The position numbers were made by a program, and so were the translations under genes. From CAVTHW01 sp963734625 (GTDB taxonomy: Bacteria; Acidobacteriota; Terriglobia; Bryobacterales; Bryobacteraceae), in assembly GCA_963734625.1 (NCBI GenBank), contig CAVTHW010000020.1, forward strand, positions 372,001 through 436,000: a DNA stretch of 64,000 nt, in the 5' to 3' direction. The notes beneath the pieces are model-generated. The model was not told the DNA's origin. It did no database searches and saw only the letters and a list, made by a program, of their open reading frames with translations. Positions 34,561 through 44,576 of the stretch are shown piece by piece. Numbering within the stretch: the first letter of the stretch is position 1; each line of letters opens with the position of its first letter.

Positions 34561-35292
34561 TTATCCGCTGCCCAGCTTCAGCAGGAAGATCCCACACAGA
34601 ATCAGCCCGATCCCCAGAAACTTATTGCGCGTGAGCGGTTCGCCGAAAAAAAGGCGGGACCAAAAAAGCGTCCAGATATAACCCAGGCTGACGACCGGGT
34701 ACAGAACGCTGAGCTCGCCTCTGCGAACGCCCCAGATGAAGAAGATGGACGAGAGAAGATACAGCGCCACGCCCACGGCCAGCCGCCAGTTCAGGGCCAC
34801 CGTTTTCCATTGCCGGTGCAACCGGCCGGAGCCCAGCTTCAGGTAGACCGCGCCGAACGAGCCGATAAAGGAAGCGACCAGAACCAGCAGCATGGAGGAA
34901 ATCGGCGTGGTCAAGTTCTTCCCGCCTTTGCCCAAAACGGCGACGCCCACGACGATCACCAAAACCCCCAGAACCTTGGGCAGACTGATCGACTCCCGGA
35001 AGAAAACCAGAGAGAGGAACATGACCCAGATGAAGGTCAGCGAGATGACCGGGTAAAGGATTGAGAGTTCTCCGTCCCTCAACGCCAGCGTAAGCAGCAC
35101 CGTGTTGAGCCCATACAGGCAGTAGCCGGCCAGCAGGTGTGCACTGTGGAGCATCGCCAGGGGGTTGTTGCTCGTCAGCGTGTTGGCCCCGGCCTTGATC
35201 AAGACCTGGGCCGCTGCGCCGAAGACGGTGCACAAGAACACCAGGACAGTTGACTGGCGGCGGGTGAAGTGAAAGGATTTGGGCTCTACCAA
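34561..35292 (-). CDS. DMT/EamA-type membrane transporter
   Basis: This 243-residue protein has about eight to nine membrane helices arranged as two homologous halves. Each half carries an SMR/EamA signature: ALRDGELSILYPVISLTFIW in the first and GVRRGELSVLYPVVSLGYIW in the second. The repeat shows an internal duplication of a small multidrug-resistance-like unit. ArnE/F-like lipid-sugar flippases and drug/metabolite exporters share this layout, so the substrate is open. The start is a TTG at 35292 that overlaps the stop of the upstream isomerase gene, so both form an operon. Confidence 0.82.
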   Translation of the reverse strand: MVEPKSFHFTRRQSTVLVFLCTVFGAAAQVLIKAGANTLTSNNPLAMLHSAHLLAGYCLYGLNTVLLTLALRDGELSILYPVISLTFIWVMFLSLVFFRESISLPKVLGVLVIVVGVAVLGKGGKNLTTPISSMLLVLVASFIGSFGAVYLKLGSGRLHRQWKTVALNWRLAVGVALYLLSSIFFIWGVRRGELSVLYPVVSLGYIWTLFWSRLFFGEPLTRNKFLGIGLILCGIFLLKLGSG

Positions 35293-36148
35293 GTCAGCAG
35301 CCCCCGCAGATTCCAGCCGCAGATGATGCTGCCCTGGAGTTTGTCGCCGCCGGGGCCCGGCCAGTGTGTTTCAAGACTGACGCAACCTCGATAGCCCCCT
35401 TCGACGAGCGCCGCGAACTGCCCCTTCCAGTCGAGCGCGCCCGTCGCCTAGCGGCAACCAGTGCGGCTTGCCGCCCTCCAGGCGGCAGTCCTTGGCATGC
35501 ACATGCACCACGCTTCCCGCCGGCAGCCGGCGAAAACCATCGGGGAACGGAACTTCCCCGGCGACGTGGGCGTTAGCCGCGTCCCAGACGACCTTGAGAC
35601 TGGGTTCTCCGGCCAGCCTCCAGCAGCGCCGCCGTCTCGGCCGCCGTGCCCGCGTTGCAGGCGTGTTCGTTCTCCAGACCTATGACCACGCCCTCCGCGG
35701 CGGCTTCTCTGGCGGTCGCGCGCAATTGTTCCGCTATGCGGCCCAGGCATTGCACCGGGTCAATGGTGCGCCAGAAGGAAAAGACGCGGATGACTGGCGC
35801 GCCCATCTGGTGGGCAATTTCTATGGCGCGCCGCAGCAGGCGCGGCTGATCGGCATAGGTGTGCGCCGAGGCGAATACGTCATGCTCGAAACGTTTGTCG
35901 AGCGGCGGCGAATCGGGCAGCACGCATTTCAAAAGCGGCGAGGAAAGACCGATCACACTCAGCCCGTGATCGTCCAGAATCGACTTGGCGCGATCCAGTT
36001 CGGCTGAGGTCAAATCCATGATGTTCCGTCCCCAGAGCACGCGCAGCTCGGCGCCGGTCATGCCGATTGCGGACATGGCTCGAGCGGCGGTTTCTAGATC
36101 CGGGGAAAATTCGTCGGTTATGGCAGCGATTGGCAACCTGAGGTCCAT
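35286..36148 (-). CDS. Sugar phosphate isomerase/epimerase, TIM-barrel (two frameshifts)
   Basis: This AP-endonuclease-2/xylose-isomerase-like TIM barrel starts MDLRLPIAAITDEFSPDLET and has VIRVFSFWRTIDP and GVVIGLENEHACNAGTAAET, with the metal-binding Glu on the LENEH strand. After LLEAG the frame shifts at about 35609-35614 to EPSLKVVWDAANAHVAGEVP and VVHVHAKDCRLEGGKPHW. It shifts again near 35436-35442 to LDWKGQFAALVEGGYRGCVS and GWNLRGLLTW, ending at the TAG 35286-35288. Restored length is about 285 residues, normal for the family. Both shifts are single extra bases, so sequence error is likely. It probably acts in sugar or polyol metabolism. Confidence 0.78.
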
Positions 36149-36188
36149 TGGTCAATTATGAACCAAAGGACCTCAGGCTGGTACAAGC

Positions 36189-36443
36189 CTATACGCCGAA
36201 GAAAGCGGAGTTCTTTTCCGCGAAACCCGTCTGTTCAGCCGGCAACTCTTCCTTGATGAAGATGGAGTTGGTCGGACAGACCGGCACGCAGGCGCCGCAG
36301 TCGATGCACTCGGTCGGATGAATGTAGAGCTGAGCTGCTTCCGCGAAGCCGCCTTCGTCGTCTTTGGGATGAATGCAATCCACCGGACAAGCCGCGACGC
36401 ACTCCATATCCTTCGTGCAGGAATCCACGATTACATAAGCCAT
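36189..36443 (-). CDS. Bacterial-type ferredoxin (two Fe-S clusters)
   Basis: This 84-residue soluble ferredoxin has CTKDMECVAACPVDCI (first cluster with a second ligand set) and CIDCGACVPVCPTNSI (second). The first motif has a longer C-x5-C spacing than the usual C-x2-C, and CPVDC lies between the clusters, as in 7Fe/8Fe ferredoxins of Actinobacteria and Acidobacteria. A GGAGAG site precedes the ATG. It is monocistronic. It could supply the low-potential carrier for the Hdr-Mvh complex or ordinary metabolism (inference). Confidence 0.88.
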   Translation of the reverse strand: MAYVIVDSCTKDMECVAACPVDCIHPKDDEGGFAEAAQLYIHPTECIDCGACVPVCPTNSIFIKEELPAEQTGFAEKNSAFFGV

Positions 36444-36541
36444 ACTTCTCTCCTAGGGGATGATTCAAGTCCATTCTACCAGGGTCGCGCGGTCCCTGCG
36501 TGACGCGAAAACCGCGCCGCGTTGTGGAAGAATTAGAGTCT

Positions 36542-37709
36542 GTGAAGCGGATCGACCTCATCTACTTCGACGCCGGCGGCGGCCATCATGCCGCGGCCAA
36601 CGCCTTGAAACTGGCGGCTGAAGAGCAGGTTGCGTCCCTGGGATGCGCGCCTGGTCAACCTCCAGGAGTTGCTCGATCCGCTCGACATTTTCCGGAAGCT
36701 GAGCGGCCTCCGGATGCAAGATGTTTACAATCTTCTCCTGAAGAAGGGCTGGACCCTCGGCTCTCTGCAGCTTTGCCGGCTGATGCAGGCGGCCATCCGC
36801 AACCGCCATTCGCAGACGGTGAAGCTGCTGGAAGCCCACTGGAGCGACAGCGGGCCGGACCTGGCGGTTTCGCTCGTGCCGCACTTCAACGCCGCGCTGT
36901 GTGAGAGCCTGCGCGCGGTGCGCCCGGCGGCGCCTTTCGTGACCGTGCTCACCGACCTCGCCGATTACCCGCCGCATTTCTGGATCGAGCGCCAGGAGCA
37001 GTACCTGATATGCGGCTCCGGCCGCGCCGTGACCCAGGCCCGGGAGCTCGGGCATTCCGAAGACCGCATCTTCCGGACATCCGGCATGATCATCCACCCC
37101 CGCTTCTATAAGCCCGTAACGGCGGACCGTGAAGCCGGGCGGAAGCGCCTGGGCCTGGATCCCAAGCTGGCAACCGGCATCGTGTTGTTCGGCGGCCAGG
37201 GCTCCAGGGTGATGTTGGACATCGCGCGCCGGTTGGATGGCTCGGGGCTGCCGCTGCAACTGATCCTGATCTGCGGGCACAACCAGAAGCTGGCGGGGCA
37301 ATTGCAGGGCCTCGGCTGCCGCATGCCCATACACGTGGAAGGCTTCACGACCGAAGTGCCGTCCTACATGCACCTGGCCGATTTCATGATCGGCAAGCCC
37401 GGCCCCGGAAGCATCAGCGAGTCCATGGCGATGAAGCTGCCGGTCATCGTTTCCTCGAACGCCTGGACGCTCCCCCAGGAACGCTATAACGCCGACTGGG
37501 TCGAGGAGAAGCAGGTGGGACTGGTGGTTCCGAATTTCCGGGCGATCGTTGAGGCCGTCGAGCGGCTCATCGAGCCCGCAGCGCTAGCCCGCTACCGTGC
37601 GAACGCCGCGGCAATCCAGAACCGGGCGGTATTCGAGATCCCGGAGATACTGGATCGCATCATGGCAGCGGCTGCTCCGGCCAGTTGTGGCGCGGATAGC
37701 GGCGGCTGA
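36542..37709 (+). CDS. MGDG-synthase/MurG-like (GT28) glycosyltransferase (frameshifted)
   Basis: The first frame from a GTG at about 36542 gives KRIDLIYFDAGGGHHAAANA, the glycine loop of diacylglycerol glucosyl-/galactosyltransferases. After about 36625-36640 the second frame continues RPWDARLVNLQELLDPLDIF, FVTVLTDLADYPPHFWIERQ, GIVLFGGQGSRVMLDIARRL and the donor-binding ADFMIGKPGPGSISESMAMK. One base shifts between them. It probably makes membrane glycolipids. The final residues (AAPASCGADSGG) lie in a 55-bp sequence that duplicates the 3' end of hrpB, so the last codons appear foreign. Confidence 0.82.
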
Positions 37710-37724
37710 GTTCGCGGCGCACCA
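37670..37724. repeat. 55-bp copy of the hrpB 3' end
   Basis: It matches 41155-41209 at 53 of 55 bases. At the second site the minus strand encodes the conserved HrpB tail RRYPRHKWPEQPG, so this copy is the displaced one. Here it provides the stop region of the glycosyltransferase gene. Confidence 0.85.
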
Positions 37725-37728
37725 GCGC

Positions 37729-38094
37729 TCACGAGTTGTTAGGATCAGCCCGGTACTGGCGGGGTGGCATACCGTATGCTCGGCGGAATGCGCGGACGAA
37801 GTGGCTAGAGCTTCGAAAACCGACCGTGAATGCGATCTCTTTGACACTGTGTTTGCTCAAAACCAGGAGTTCCGCCGCGCGCTGCATACGTGCGCGCCGG
37901 GCGTAAGCCGCAGGGCTGACTCCCGCTTGCGTTCTGAACATGTGCCACAAACGAGAAGCGGAGAGGTCCACGCTTCGGGCCAGATCCGCAAGATGCAGGC
38001 CGGAGGCAAGGGAACCATCGATAATCTGCATCGCCCGCCGGACAGTGAGGTCCGTGGGCGAACCGTTCATCCACGGCTGAGCGACCCGAGTCAA
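37729..38094 (-). CDS. Stand-alone AraC-type DNA-binding protein
   Basis: This 121-residue protein is only the AraC/XylS double helix-turn-helix: LHLADLARSVDLSASRLWHM, FRTQAGVSPAAYARRARMQR, AAELLVLSKHSVKEIAFTVG and FRSSSHFVRAFRRAYGMPPR. It has no sensor domain, about 25 residues before the first helix-turn-helix. The TTG start at 38094 overlaps the stop of the upstream exported protein by 4 bases, so it belongs to the operon of three secreted proteins and may regulate it. ATG 38070 is an alternative start. Confidence 0.83.
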   Translation of the reverse strand: MTRVAQPWMNGSPTDLTVRRAMQIIDGSLASGLHLADLARSVDLSASRLWHMFRTQAGVSPAAYARRARMQRAAELLVLSKHSVKEIAFTVGFRSSSHFVRAFRRAYGMPPRQYRADPNNS

Positions 38095-39248
38095 TCCTCA
38101 GTGAACCCTATCTTCGCCCTGTTCTGGATCCACCAGGCTTTCCAAAACGAGGCGTATTCATCCGCCGTCATCGACGGGTCGTTTCCCAACATGTGCAACT
38201 CAGTGGCTGAATTCCACCAGGGCCCAATGGTGGGCGTGCGGTTTGGAGCGGGCATGTCGCCCTTCGCGTCAGCGAACAACGTGTACTCGCCGAAGAACCG
38301 CGCCGCTCTAAGCCTAGCGTTCTTATCCGGGCTGTCCAGCAATTCGACCATCGCCGGCAGAACCGCCTTAGTTCCAATCTTAGACAGGGCCGACGCTACC
38401 GCCTCGTCGAAACGGATGGAGTTCAGATGCAGAGCCGTGAGCTTTCGCAACGGGGTGATCGAGGACTCTCCGTTGGGCTTGTAGCTCATCAGCAGAGCGC
38501 CCGTGATCCGAGGGAACGTCGGATCGCTCTGCAACGTGGGGGCTTCTCGAGCAAGCACTGCGAGCGCGTCGTCAGATCCCAAACCGATTGCGGCGCTCAG
38601 CCCCACAACTTCCGCCTCCGCCGACCCGGATGCAATCAACGCATCCACAACCGCAAGCGCCTCCTGGCGCTTGGCACTGAACAGACTCGCGCCCAAGATG
38701 TGATCAACCATCGTCCGCTTGGAGCTTGGCGTGGACAGGTATGAACTAATGAGAGCCGACCAAACAACCCGCGTTGTGGAGTCGGATGATGCCAGGCCGG
38801 GAATGGGCGTTGCGGGATCCGGCAACTCGGAGGAATACAGCGGCAGAAAAGCCTCGTCCTGAATAAAGTCGCCTGATGCCAAAGGAATCACCCTGTAACT
38901 ACCCCTATTTTCCTTCAAAAACCATAATCCCATCGTTCCTATCAAGTACGTGGGGACCAGATCTTTCGGCGCCGGAGCGCTCCTTACCATCATCCCAGAG
39001 GGCACAAGATCAGCTGTTATAAGCAGAGGTCCACTCTCGCCCTTTATCGTCCGGATAATGCGAAGTTGCAGGTGCAGTACCGACTTTGTTTCCGCGCTGC
39101 CGCCTTCGAGCGTGGCGAACGCGATCACATCAGCCTGCTGCTGGGCCACAGTCACGGACAACGGCACGTTAAAAGCTCCCCACAGCAGACCGCGAAAAGC
39201 TGCACAAACCACTATGAGATGAACGAACACTCGTGTCGTTGGTAGCAT
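38091..39248 (-). CDS. Exported protein with HEAT-like repeats, unknown function
   Basis: This 385-residue protein has a signal peptide (VFVHLIVVCAAFRGLLWGAF). The N-terminal half is beta-rich, with SVTVAQQQADVIAFATLEG. The C-terminal half has helical repeats of the HEAT/armadillo kind, for example FDEAVASALSKIGTKAVLPA followed by MVELLDSPDKNARLRAARFF. These usually form protein-binding scaffolds. The strong AGGAGGG site sits 6 bases before the ATG 39248. It lies 15 bases after the preceding secreted gene and overlaps the AraC-type gene. Confidence 0.72.
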   Translation of the reverse strand: MLPTTRVFVHLIVVCAAFRGLLWGAFNVPLSVTVAQQQADVIAFATLEGGSAETKSVLHLQLRIIRTIKGESGPLLITADLVPSGMMVRSAPAPKDLVPTYLIGTMGLWFLKENRGSYRVIPLASGDFIQDEAFLPLYSSELPDPATPIPGLASSDSTTRVVWSALISSYLSTPSSKRTMVDHILGASLFSAKRQEALAVVDALIASGSAEAEVVGLSAAIGLGSDDALAVLAREAPTLQSDPTFPRITGALLMSYKPNGESSITPLRKLTALHLNSIRFDEAVASALSKIGTKAVLPAMVELLDSPDKNARLRAARFFGEYTLFADAKGDMPAPNRTPTIGPWWNSATELHMLGNDPSMTADEYASFWKAWWIQNRAKIGFTED

Positions 39249-39263
39249 CAAGCTCCCTCCTTC

Positions 39264-40511
39264 CTACTGAGATGATGTGCCGTGATCCCGATAATAGCTG
39301 ATCTTGCCCGAGAACACCTGTGTCCCAGACTCTTGAGTCTCGCTGCCCACGCGCCACGTTTGCGGCCCGTACTTCAGTTCGACGTTGTATGTGAATGGCT
39401 CGTACTCCACAGTGAAGATGGGAAACGGATCGTATGAATAGTTATTGGCACCGATCTCGTCGTAGAATGTGTAGATGTCATTCGGATAATTGAAATGCGG
39501 TGCTGACGTGGCATCCGGGTTCGGCCAACCACTGACAACACCTGGGTTCTCAAAGTGCTCGTAGTCAAAAGTCTCGTGGAGCGGCAAACCAATGATGGCG
39601 TTTGGCACCTCGCAGGCGTCAATAACCGACCAATACACAAAGCTCTTGTACCCAATTCCCCATTCTTCAGTTTTACCAAGGCCCCGCCACGTTTGATTGA
39701 CCATATATTTTGGCGAGTTGACCAGAACTGCGGACTCGTCTGTTTCGAACCCCCCAATACTCGCCTTGATTCTAGTCTTCCACTGGCAGTTGCCAGGATT
39801 CGGGCCGGTTGAGATCTTTACCGTTTGGCCGCTAGTGGCGCTCAAAGTCGCTTGTATGGGCACCGCTTGGTCTGTCGTGATCGTCCATTGGGGCGTCTCT
39901 GGGCAATTGTCGCCAACATTGCAGTTGTTATTAAAGGTGAGGTCGTACGCCTGGATATAGTAGTTGCTATCCTGCGCCAACACCCTTTCCGTGGTCCCTG
40001 AGCCCAAATACCACATCAATCCACCGCAGCCCAAACCCTCAATCGTCGGCCGCGTAACCCCTATCGACCACCCGTCCCAGCCATCCCAGTTGTCGACATA
40101 AGGCGGAGCCCATTGTCCAAGTCCCTCATTGTATGCCCTATGAAACCCCCAGACGGTATACGTCCCAGAGCCCCATTGCGATAGAGCAGTGGTCTCGAAC
40201 TCGTACCAAACTACGCCGCCCGGGGACCCCCAAAACTCGGAGCCGCTGTCGGTTATGAACTGGTCTTGGAAGCCTTTCCAAATCTCGCCCCACACTCCGG
40301 GGGCCCAGTCGTACATGCAAGGACCCGAAAGGGAGGTCTGAACGTATCCCTGTATGGCGTTGCCGCTTACCCGGGCGACGTCATCCCAGGTATCGACCCA
40401 CACGCATGGCAGCTCTTGCGCCGACAGCCCCGATCCAGCGCCAAGAGCGCACAGCGCGGCTGCCAGCAGGACTGCTCTTTGGACCCATCCTCCTGCTTTG
40501 ATCCCTGTCAT
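39264..40511 (-). CDS. Exported Trp/Gly-rich protein of unknown function
   Basis: This 415-residue secreted protein has a signal peptide (AVLLAAALCALGAGSGLSAQ). The mature chain is unusually rich in Trp, Tyr and Gly, for example NWDGWDGWSIG and LMWYLGSGTTE. A cysteine-containing stretch FNNNCNVGDNCPET is followed by beta-rich sequence such as TISGQTVKIST-like segments. No known domain is evident. It looks like an extracellular beta-structured protein. Its ATG overlaps the stop of the upstream gene (ATGA), so expression is coupled. Confidence 0.68.
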   Translation of the reverse strand: MTGIKAGGWVQRAVLLAAALCALGAGSGLSAQELPCVWVDTWDDVARVSGNAIQGYVQTSLSGPCMYDWAPGVWGEIWKGFQDQFITDSGSEFWGSPGGVVWYEFETTALSQWGSGTYTVWGFHRAYNEGLGQWAPPYVDNWDGWDGWSIGVTRPTIEGLGCGGLMWYLGSGTTERVLAQDSNYYIQAYDLTFNNNCNVGDNCPETPQWTITTDQAVPIQATLSATSGQTVKISTGPNPGNCQWKTRIKASIGGFETDESAVLVNSPKYMVNQTWRGLGKTEEWGIGYKSFVYWSVIDACEVPNAIIGLPLHETFDYEHFENPGVVSGWPNPDATSAPHFNYPNDIYTFYDEIGANNYSYDPFPIFTVEYEPFTYNVELKYGPQTWRVGSETQESGTQVFSGKISYYRDHGTSSQ

Positions 40512-41044
40512 TGAAGCGGCCTCCTCTTTACTTGCTGTCGGAACTCCCCATCAATATAGGCGCTGAGTTGTTTCCAGTTTGCCTCCCCCAGCCCTTTGCG
40601 CAACTCGCTGGCAGCCTGCCGGAAGACCTCCAAACGCCGCTGGTACCGCGCACGCAACTGCGCTTTGTCCTGCGGGAGCTTCTTGGCGCGCATCTCCTCG
40701 GCGTAGGCTCTACCTTCGGCATCCAGCGCTTCCACTGAAGCCGTCGTGTTCTGATAGACCCGATCGAGCGTCTTCAGATCGCTGGCGCTAACTCGCACTC
40801 GCGCCGCGGCGCTCTTCCCAATTGAATCGGCGGCATCGGGGTTCGAGGATATAGATTGCCCCATCTTCGTAATCGCGCGATGCGCCTGCTGGAGGTAGAT
40901 ATAGAGCACCTCCGGGTCGCCGGGAGGAGGAGCAAAGGGCGATTGCGGGAACGCCGAAAAAACAGGTATCGTGAGCAGTGCCGCTCCAGCTAATACCCGC
41001 CGGAGTGCTACGAAGCTTAACGATTCACATGCCGTTTTCTTCAT
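40508..41044 (-). CDS. Exported helical protein of unknown function
   Basis: This protein of 178 residues starts at MKKTACESLSFVALRRVLAG; an upstream start is possible. A signal peptide ends near SAFPQ. The mature part is alpha-helical and charged (ASDLKTLDRVYQNTTASVEA, AYAEEMRAKKLPQDKAQLRA, RYQRRLEVFRQAASELRKGL), so it may be a coiled coil. No enzyme motif is present. It is the first gene of the 41044-37729 operon. Confidence 0.7.
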   Translation of the reverse strand: MKKTACESLSFVALRRVLAGAALLTIPVFSAFPQSPFAPPPGDPEVLYIYLQQAHRAITKMGQSISSNPDAADSIGKSAAARVRVSASDLKTLDRVYQNTTASVEALDAEGRAYAEEMRAKKLPQDKAQLRARYQRRLEVFRQAASELRKGLGEANWKQLSAYIDGEFRQQVKRRPLQ

Positions 41045-41148
41045 TCTGCAATCGATAGTACTAGACCTTGCCATAGCCGTCAATAGTACTTATTACCGAA
41101 GAATGTCACAATCTTGCTATAGTGACCGTCTTGTCACCGCACCCGCAC

Positions 41149-43531
41149 CTACCCCGGCTGCTCCGGCCACTTGTGGCGCGGATAGCGGCGGCTGAGCTCG
41201 CGGCGCACCTGGGGGTATAGACGCTCCCAGAAGCCGGAAAGGTCAGTCGTGGTCTGCACCGGCCGCTGGTTTGGCGCGAGTAAGTGGACCACTAACGGCA
41301 CTTTCCCGCGCGCCACGCGAGGAGTTTCCCGCATCCCAAAGAAGTCCTGAAGCCGGGAGGCCACCCAGGGAGCCTGGTTACGCTCATAGTGGACCGGAGC
41401 CTGGCGTCCGCCGGGCAGACGAATGCGCTCGGGAGCCACCTCACCGAGCACTCTCGCCGCGCCGGGCGGCAAGCGCCTCAGCAGGGCGCGCTCGATCCCG
41501 CCGTGGCCGGCGGCTGCCTTGACCTCGGCGAAGCTCCGCAGACCCTGGCAGAGAGCCGCCAGCGCCGTCTCCACATCCGCCGCATTCAATTCCGGAAGCG
41601 CGCTGTGCTGGGAGGCGAACGACACGCGCGCCAGGAACGCCTCCAACTCATCCTTGTCCGCGAAGCGCTCGACCCCGGCTTCCCGCGCTTTCCCGGCCAG
41701 CAGTTCGGCGGCGCGGTTGGCATCCAGGGGGCCGCCGCGGCTCTCCTCGATCGCCAGGCCGTCAAACAGCAGCGCGCTCGAGGCCTCGACGCGCTCGGCC
41801 TTGCGATTCCATTCCACGGTCGAGCGCTCGCTCACCCGGTGCGGGAACAGGTCGACCAGCCACCCCGGCTCGATGGCGCTCGCCAGACGCACCAGCGGCA
41901 GGCCGCGCTCGCGCCGCTCTTCGATGTCCACGGCAACCAGCCAGTCACCGGCGCGCACAACGCTGGTTTTCGCCAGCACGGCGGAGCCGCCTCCGGCCAG
42001 CAGCAGTTCGTCCCCTTGCCGGCGCCGCGCCACGCGGTCCGGGAAACCGGCCAGCACGGAGATCAGGAGGGCCTCGTCGCCGGAATGCGCTTGGCGCGAG
42101 AGCCGCCGCACGCGGCGCAGTTGCTCGATGAATCCGCCTCGCGTTCGGCTCCCAATCGGATTCGAGCAGGGCCAGCAGGTCCGACGGCCCGGAAGCGGGC
42201 CGCCGCCCCGAACTGAGAATGGCCGCCAGCGCGCATCCGTCCTCCCCGGCGCCTCTTCGATCGGCCTCGATGAGCAGCCGCGCCAGACGCGGATGCAGCG
42301 GATAGCGAGCCATCATGCGGCCGGTGGCGGTCAGTTGTCCGGCGGCGTCAATGGCCCCGAGGTCGCCGAGCAACTGGTCCGCCGCGTCGAGAGCGCCCGG
42401 GGGCGGCGCTTCGAACCATTCCAGTTGGCGCGGATCGAGCCCCAGGGCGCGGGTCTCGAGGCAGGTTTCGGAAAGTTCGCGGCGCGCGATCTCCGCGGTA
42501 TCGAACGCCGCGCGCCGGCGGAAATCCTCCTCGGGATAGAGCCGGATCACGCGCCCCGGCGCCGTGCGGCCCGCCCGGCCCGCGCGCTGGTTGGCCGACG
42601 CCTGGCTGATCCGGCTAACGCTCAGCGCCGGCAGTCCGGACCAGAGCGAGAAGCTCGCCACGCGCGCCAGGCCGCTGTCGATCACGGCGGCGACGCCCTC
42701 GATGGTGACACTGCTCTCGGCGACGTTGGTCGAGAGGATGACTTTCCGGCGGTCAGCGGGCCCGACGGCCCGGTCCTGCTCTTCGGGCGCGAGGTCGCCG
42801 TGCAGCGGCAGCAGCAAAAGGTTCCCGCGCTCGGCGATGGCGCGGCAGGCCCGCGCGGCATCCCGGATTTCCGCCGCGCCGGGAAGGAAGACCAGGATGT
42901 CGCCTTTGAGATCCTCTCGGACCAGGCGATCGAGCGCCCCGGCCACCTGTTCGGAAAGCGTGCCAGGCGAGGACGGCGTGTAGGAGACCGACAGCGGGAA
43001 CAGCCGGCCCGCGCTCCGAACCACGGGACAGCCGCCGAGAAAGCGCGCGACCGGCTCGGGGTCGAGCGTGGCGGACATCACCACGAGGCGGAGGTCAGGA
43101 CGGCTGGTGCGCTGCAAGCGGCGAAGCAGGGCCAGCGCCACGTCGCCGTCCAGGTGGCGCTCGTGGAACTCGTCGAGGACCACGGCCGCGACGCCGTCCA
43201 GGCTCGAATCCCCCAGCAGGCGCCGCGTCAGGACGCCTTCGGTCAGGAAGCGCAGGCGGGTGCGCGGGCCGGCCACCTCTTCGAAGCGGACCTGGTAGCC
43301 GGCGGTCTCGCCGACCCGCTCGCCCATTTCGGAGGCGACCCGGCGCGCCGCCAGCCGCGCGGCCAGCCGGCGCGGCTCCAGCACCAGCACCTGCCCCTCG
43401 CAGTGCGGCAACAGCGCGGGAGGGACGCGGGTGGTCTTCCCCGCCCCCGGCGGCGCCTCGATCACGAGGTTGCGACCCGGCCCGAGCAGGCGCAGGATCT
43501 CCGGGATCAGCGCATCGATGGGCAGTGACAC
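41149..43531 (-). CDS. hrpB: HrpB-type DEAH ATP-dependent helicase (frameshifted)
   Basis: The first frame from GTG 43531 gives NLVIEAPPGAGKTTRVPPAL (Walker A), VVLDEFHERHLDGD (DEFH box), VVMSATLDPEPV (SAT) and the second RecA domain STNVAESSVTIEGVAAVIDS with NQRAGRAGRTAPGRVIRLY. At about 42135-42150 the frame changes and the C-terminal region continues with RRLSRQAHSGDEALLISVLA, EPGWLVDLFPHRVSERSTVE and the tail ERLYPQVRRELSRRYPRHKW. Restored length is about 800 residues, right for HrpB. The role of this helicase in bacteria is not well defined. A very long plus-strand reading frame across it is the antisense shadow. Confidence 0.88.
41155..41209. repeat. hrpB 3' end that recurs at 37670
   Basis: Presumed original of the 55-bp duplicate at 37670-37724 (53 of 55 bases match). 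It encodes the conserved HrpB C-terminal tail on the minus strand and extends slightly past the stop. Confidence 0.8.
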
Positions 43532-43538
43532 CGGGACA

Positions 43539-44529
43539 CTAGTACGCCCAACGCCAGAGGGCGGCGCCCACGGTGTAGCCGGCGCCCACGGCGGCGAAGA
43601 GCACCAGGTCGCCCTTCTTGAGCCTCCCTGACTCCACGGCGTCCCTGGTGGCCAGGGGAATCGTCGCCGCGGTGGTGTTGCCGTAGCGCTCGATATTCAC
43701 CATCACCCGGTCCGCTTCCAGCTCGAGGCGCTCGGCGGTGGCGCTGATGATCCGGCGGTTGGCCTGGTGCGGGATCAGCATTCGCACGTCCTTCCCGGTG
43801 AAGCCGTTTCTCTTGAGCAGGGCCTGGCTCACGTCGTACATCTTGCGGACCGCGAACTTGAAAACCTGCTGGCCCTCCTGGTGGACATAATGCAGCCTCT
43901 TCTCGACGGTCTCGGCGGAGGCCGGCATGCGGCTGCCGCCGGCCGGCATTCTGAGGTACTGGCGCGCCCGATCCGTCGATTTCGCCCAGGAAATCGATGA
44001 AGCCCGTGTCTTCGTCCTCGCCGGGCTCGACCAGCATCGCTCCGGCGCCGTCGCCGAACAGGATGCAGGTGGCCCGGTCGGTGTAGTCGATGATGCGCGA
44101 CATTGTGTCGGCGCCGATCACCAGCACCTTCCGGTGGGAGCCGGCCGCCACCAGGTGGGCCGCCGTGGTGAGCCCGTAGACGAAACCCGAACAGGCCGCG
44201 ATCAGATCGAAGCCCCAGGCGCCCTTGGCTCCAATTCGGTCCTGAACCAGACACGCCGTGGAGGGGAAGAACATATCGGGAGTGACCGTGCAGACGATGA
44301 TGGCGTCCAGTTCGGAAGCTTCGATGCCCCGCTGGGCCAGCGCGGCGCGGGCCGCTTCGGAGGCCATGTCGGAGGTCGCCATCTCGGGATCGGCGATGTG
44401 GCGCGTGTGGATGCCGGTGCGGTCCAGAATCCACTCGTTGCTGGTCTCCACCATCTTCTCCAGGTCGAGATTGGTCAGGAGCCGCGGCGGAGTGTAGCAA
44501 CCGAGAGCGGTGATCTTGGGCCGGCGCAC
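43539..44529 (-). CDS. fabH: Beta-ketoacyl-ACP synthase III (FabH-like, frameshifted)
   Basis: The first frame (GTG 44529) has YTPPRLLTNLDLEKMVETSN, EWILDRTGIHTRHIADPE and the nucleophile Cys in AACSGFVYGL. Near 43955-43970 the frame moves to MPAGGSRMPASAETVEKRLH, then IPHQANRRIISATAERLELE (catalytic His) and NIERYGNTTAATIPLATRDA (catalytic Asn), ending AALWRWAY. The Cys-His-Asn triad is complete, so an intact protein of about 330 residues is implied. It starts fatty-acid synthesis by condensing acyl-CoA with malonyl-ACP. It is followed by hrpB after 7 bases. A frameshift in such a core gene points to a consensus error. Confidence 0.88.
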
Positions 44530-44576
44530 AGCATTGCCGGCGCTCTTAAGAAAAGGAAGATGAGTTCACTCTAGCT

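Noticed and set aside
41423..43528. 701-residue plus-strand open frame over hrpB
   Set aside because: Arg/Ala-rich shadow of the helicase. The Walker and DEAH motifs are on the minus strand.
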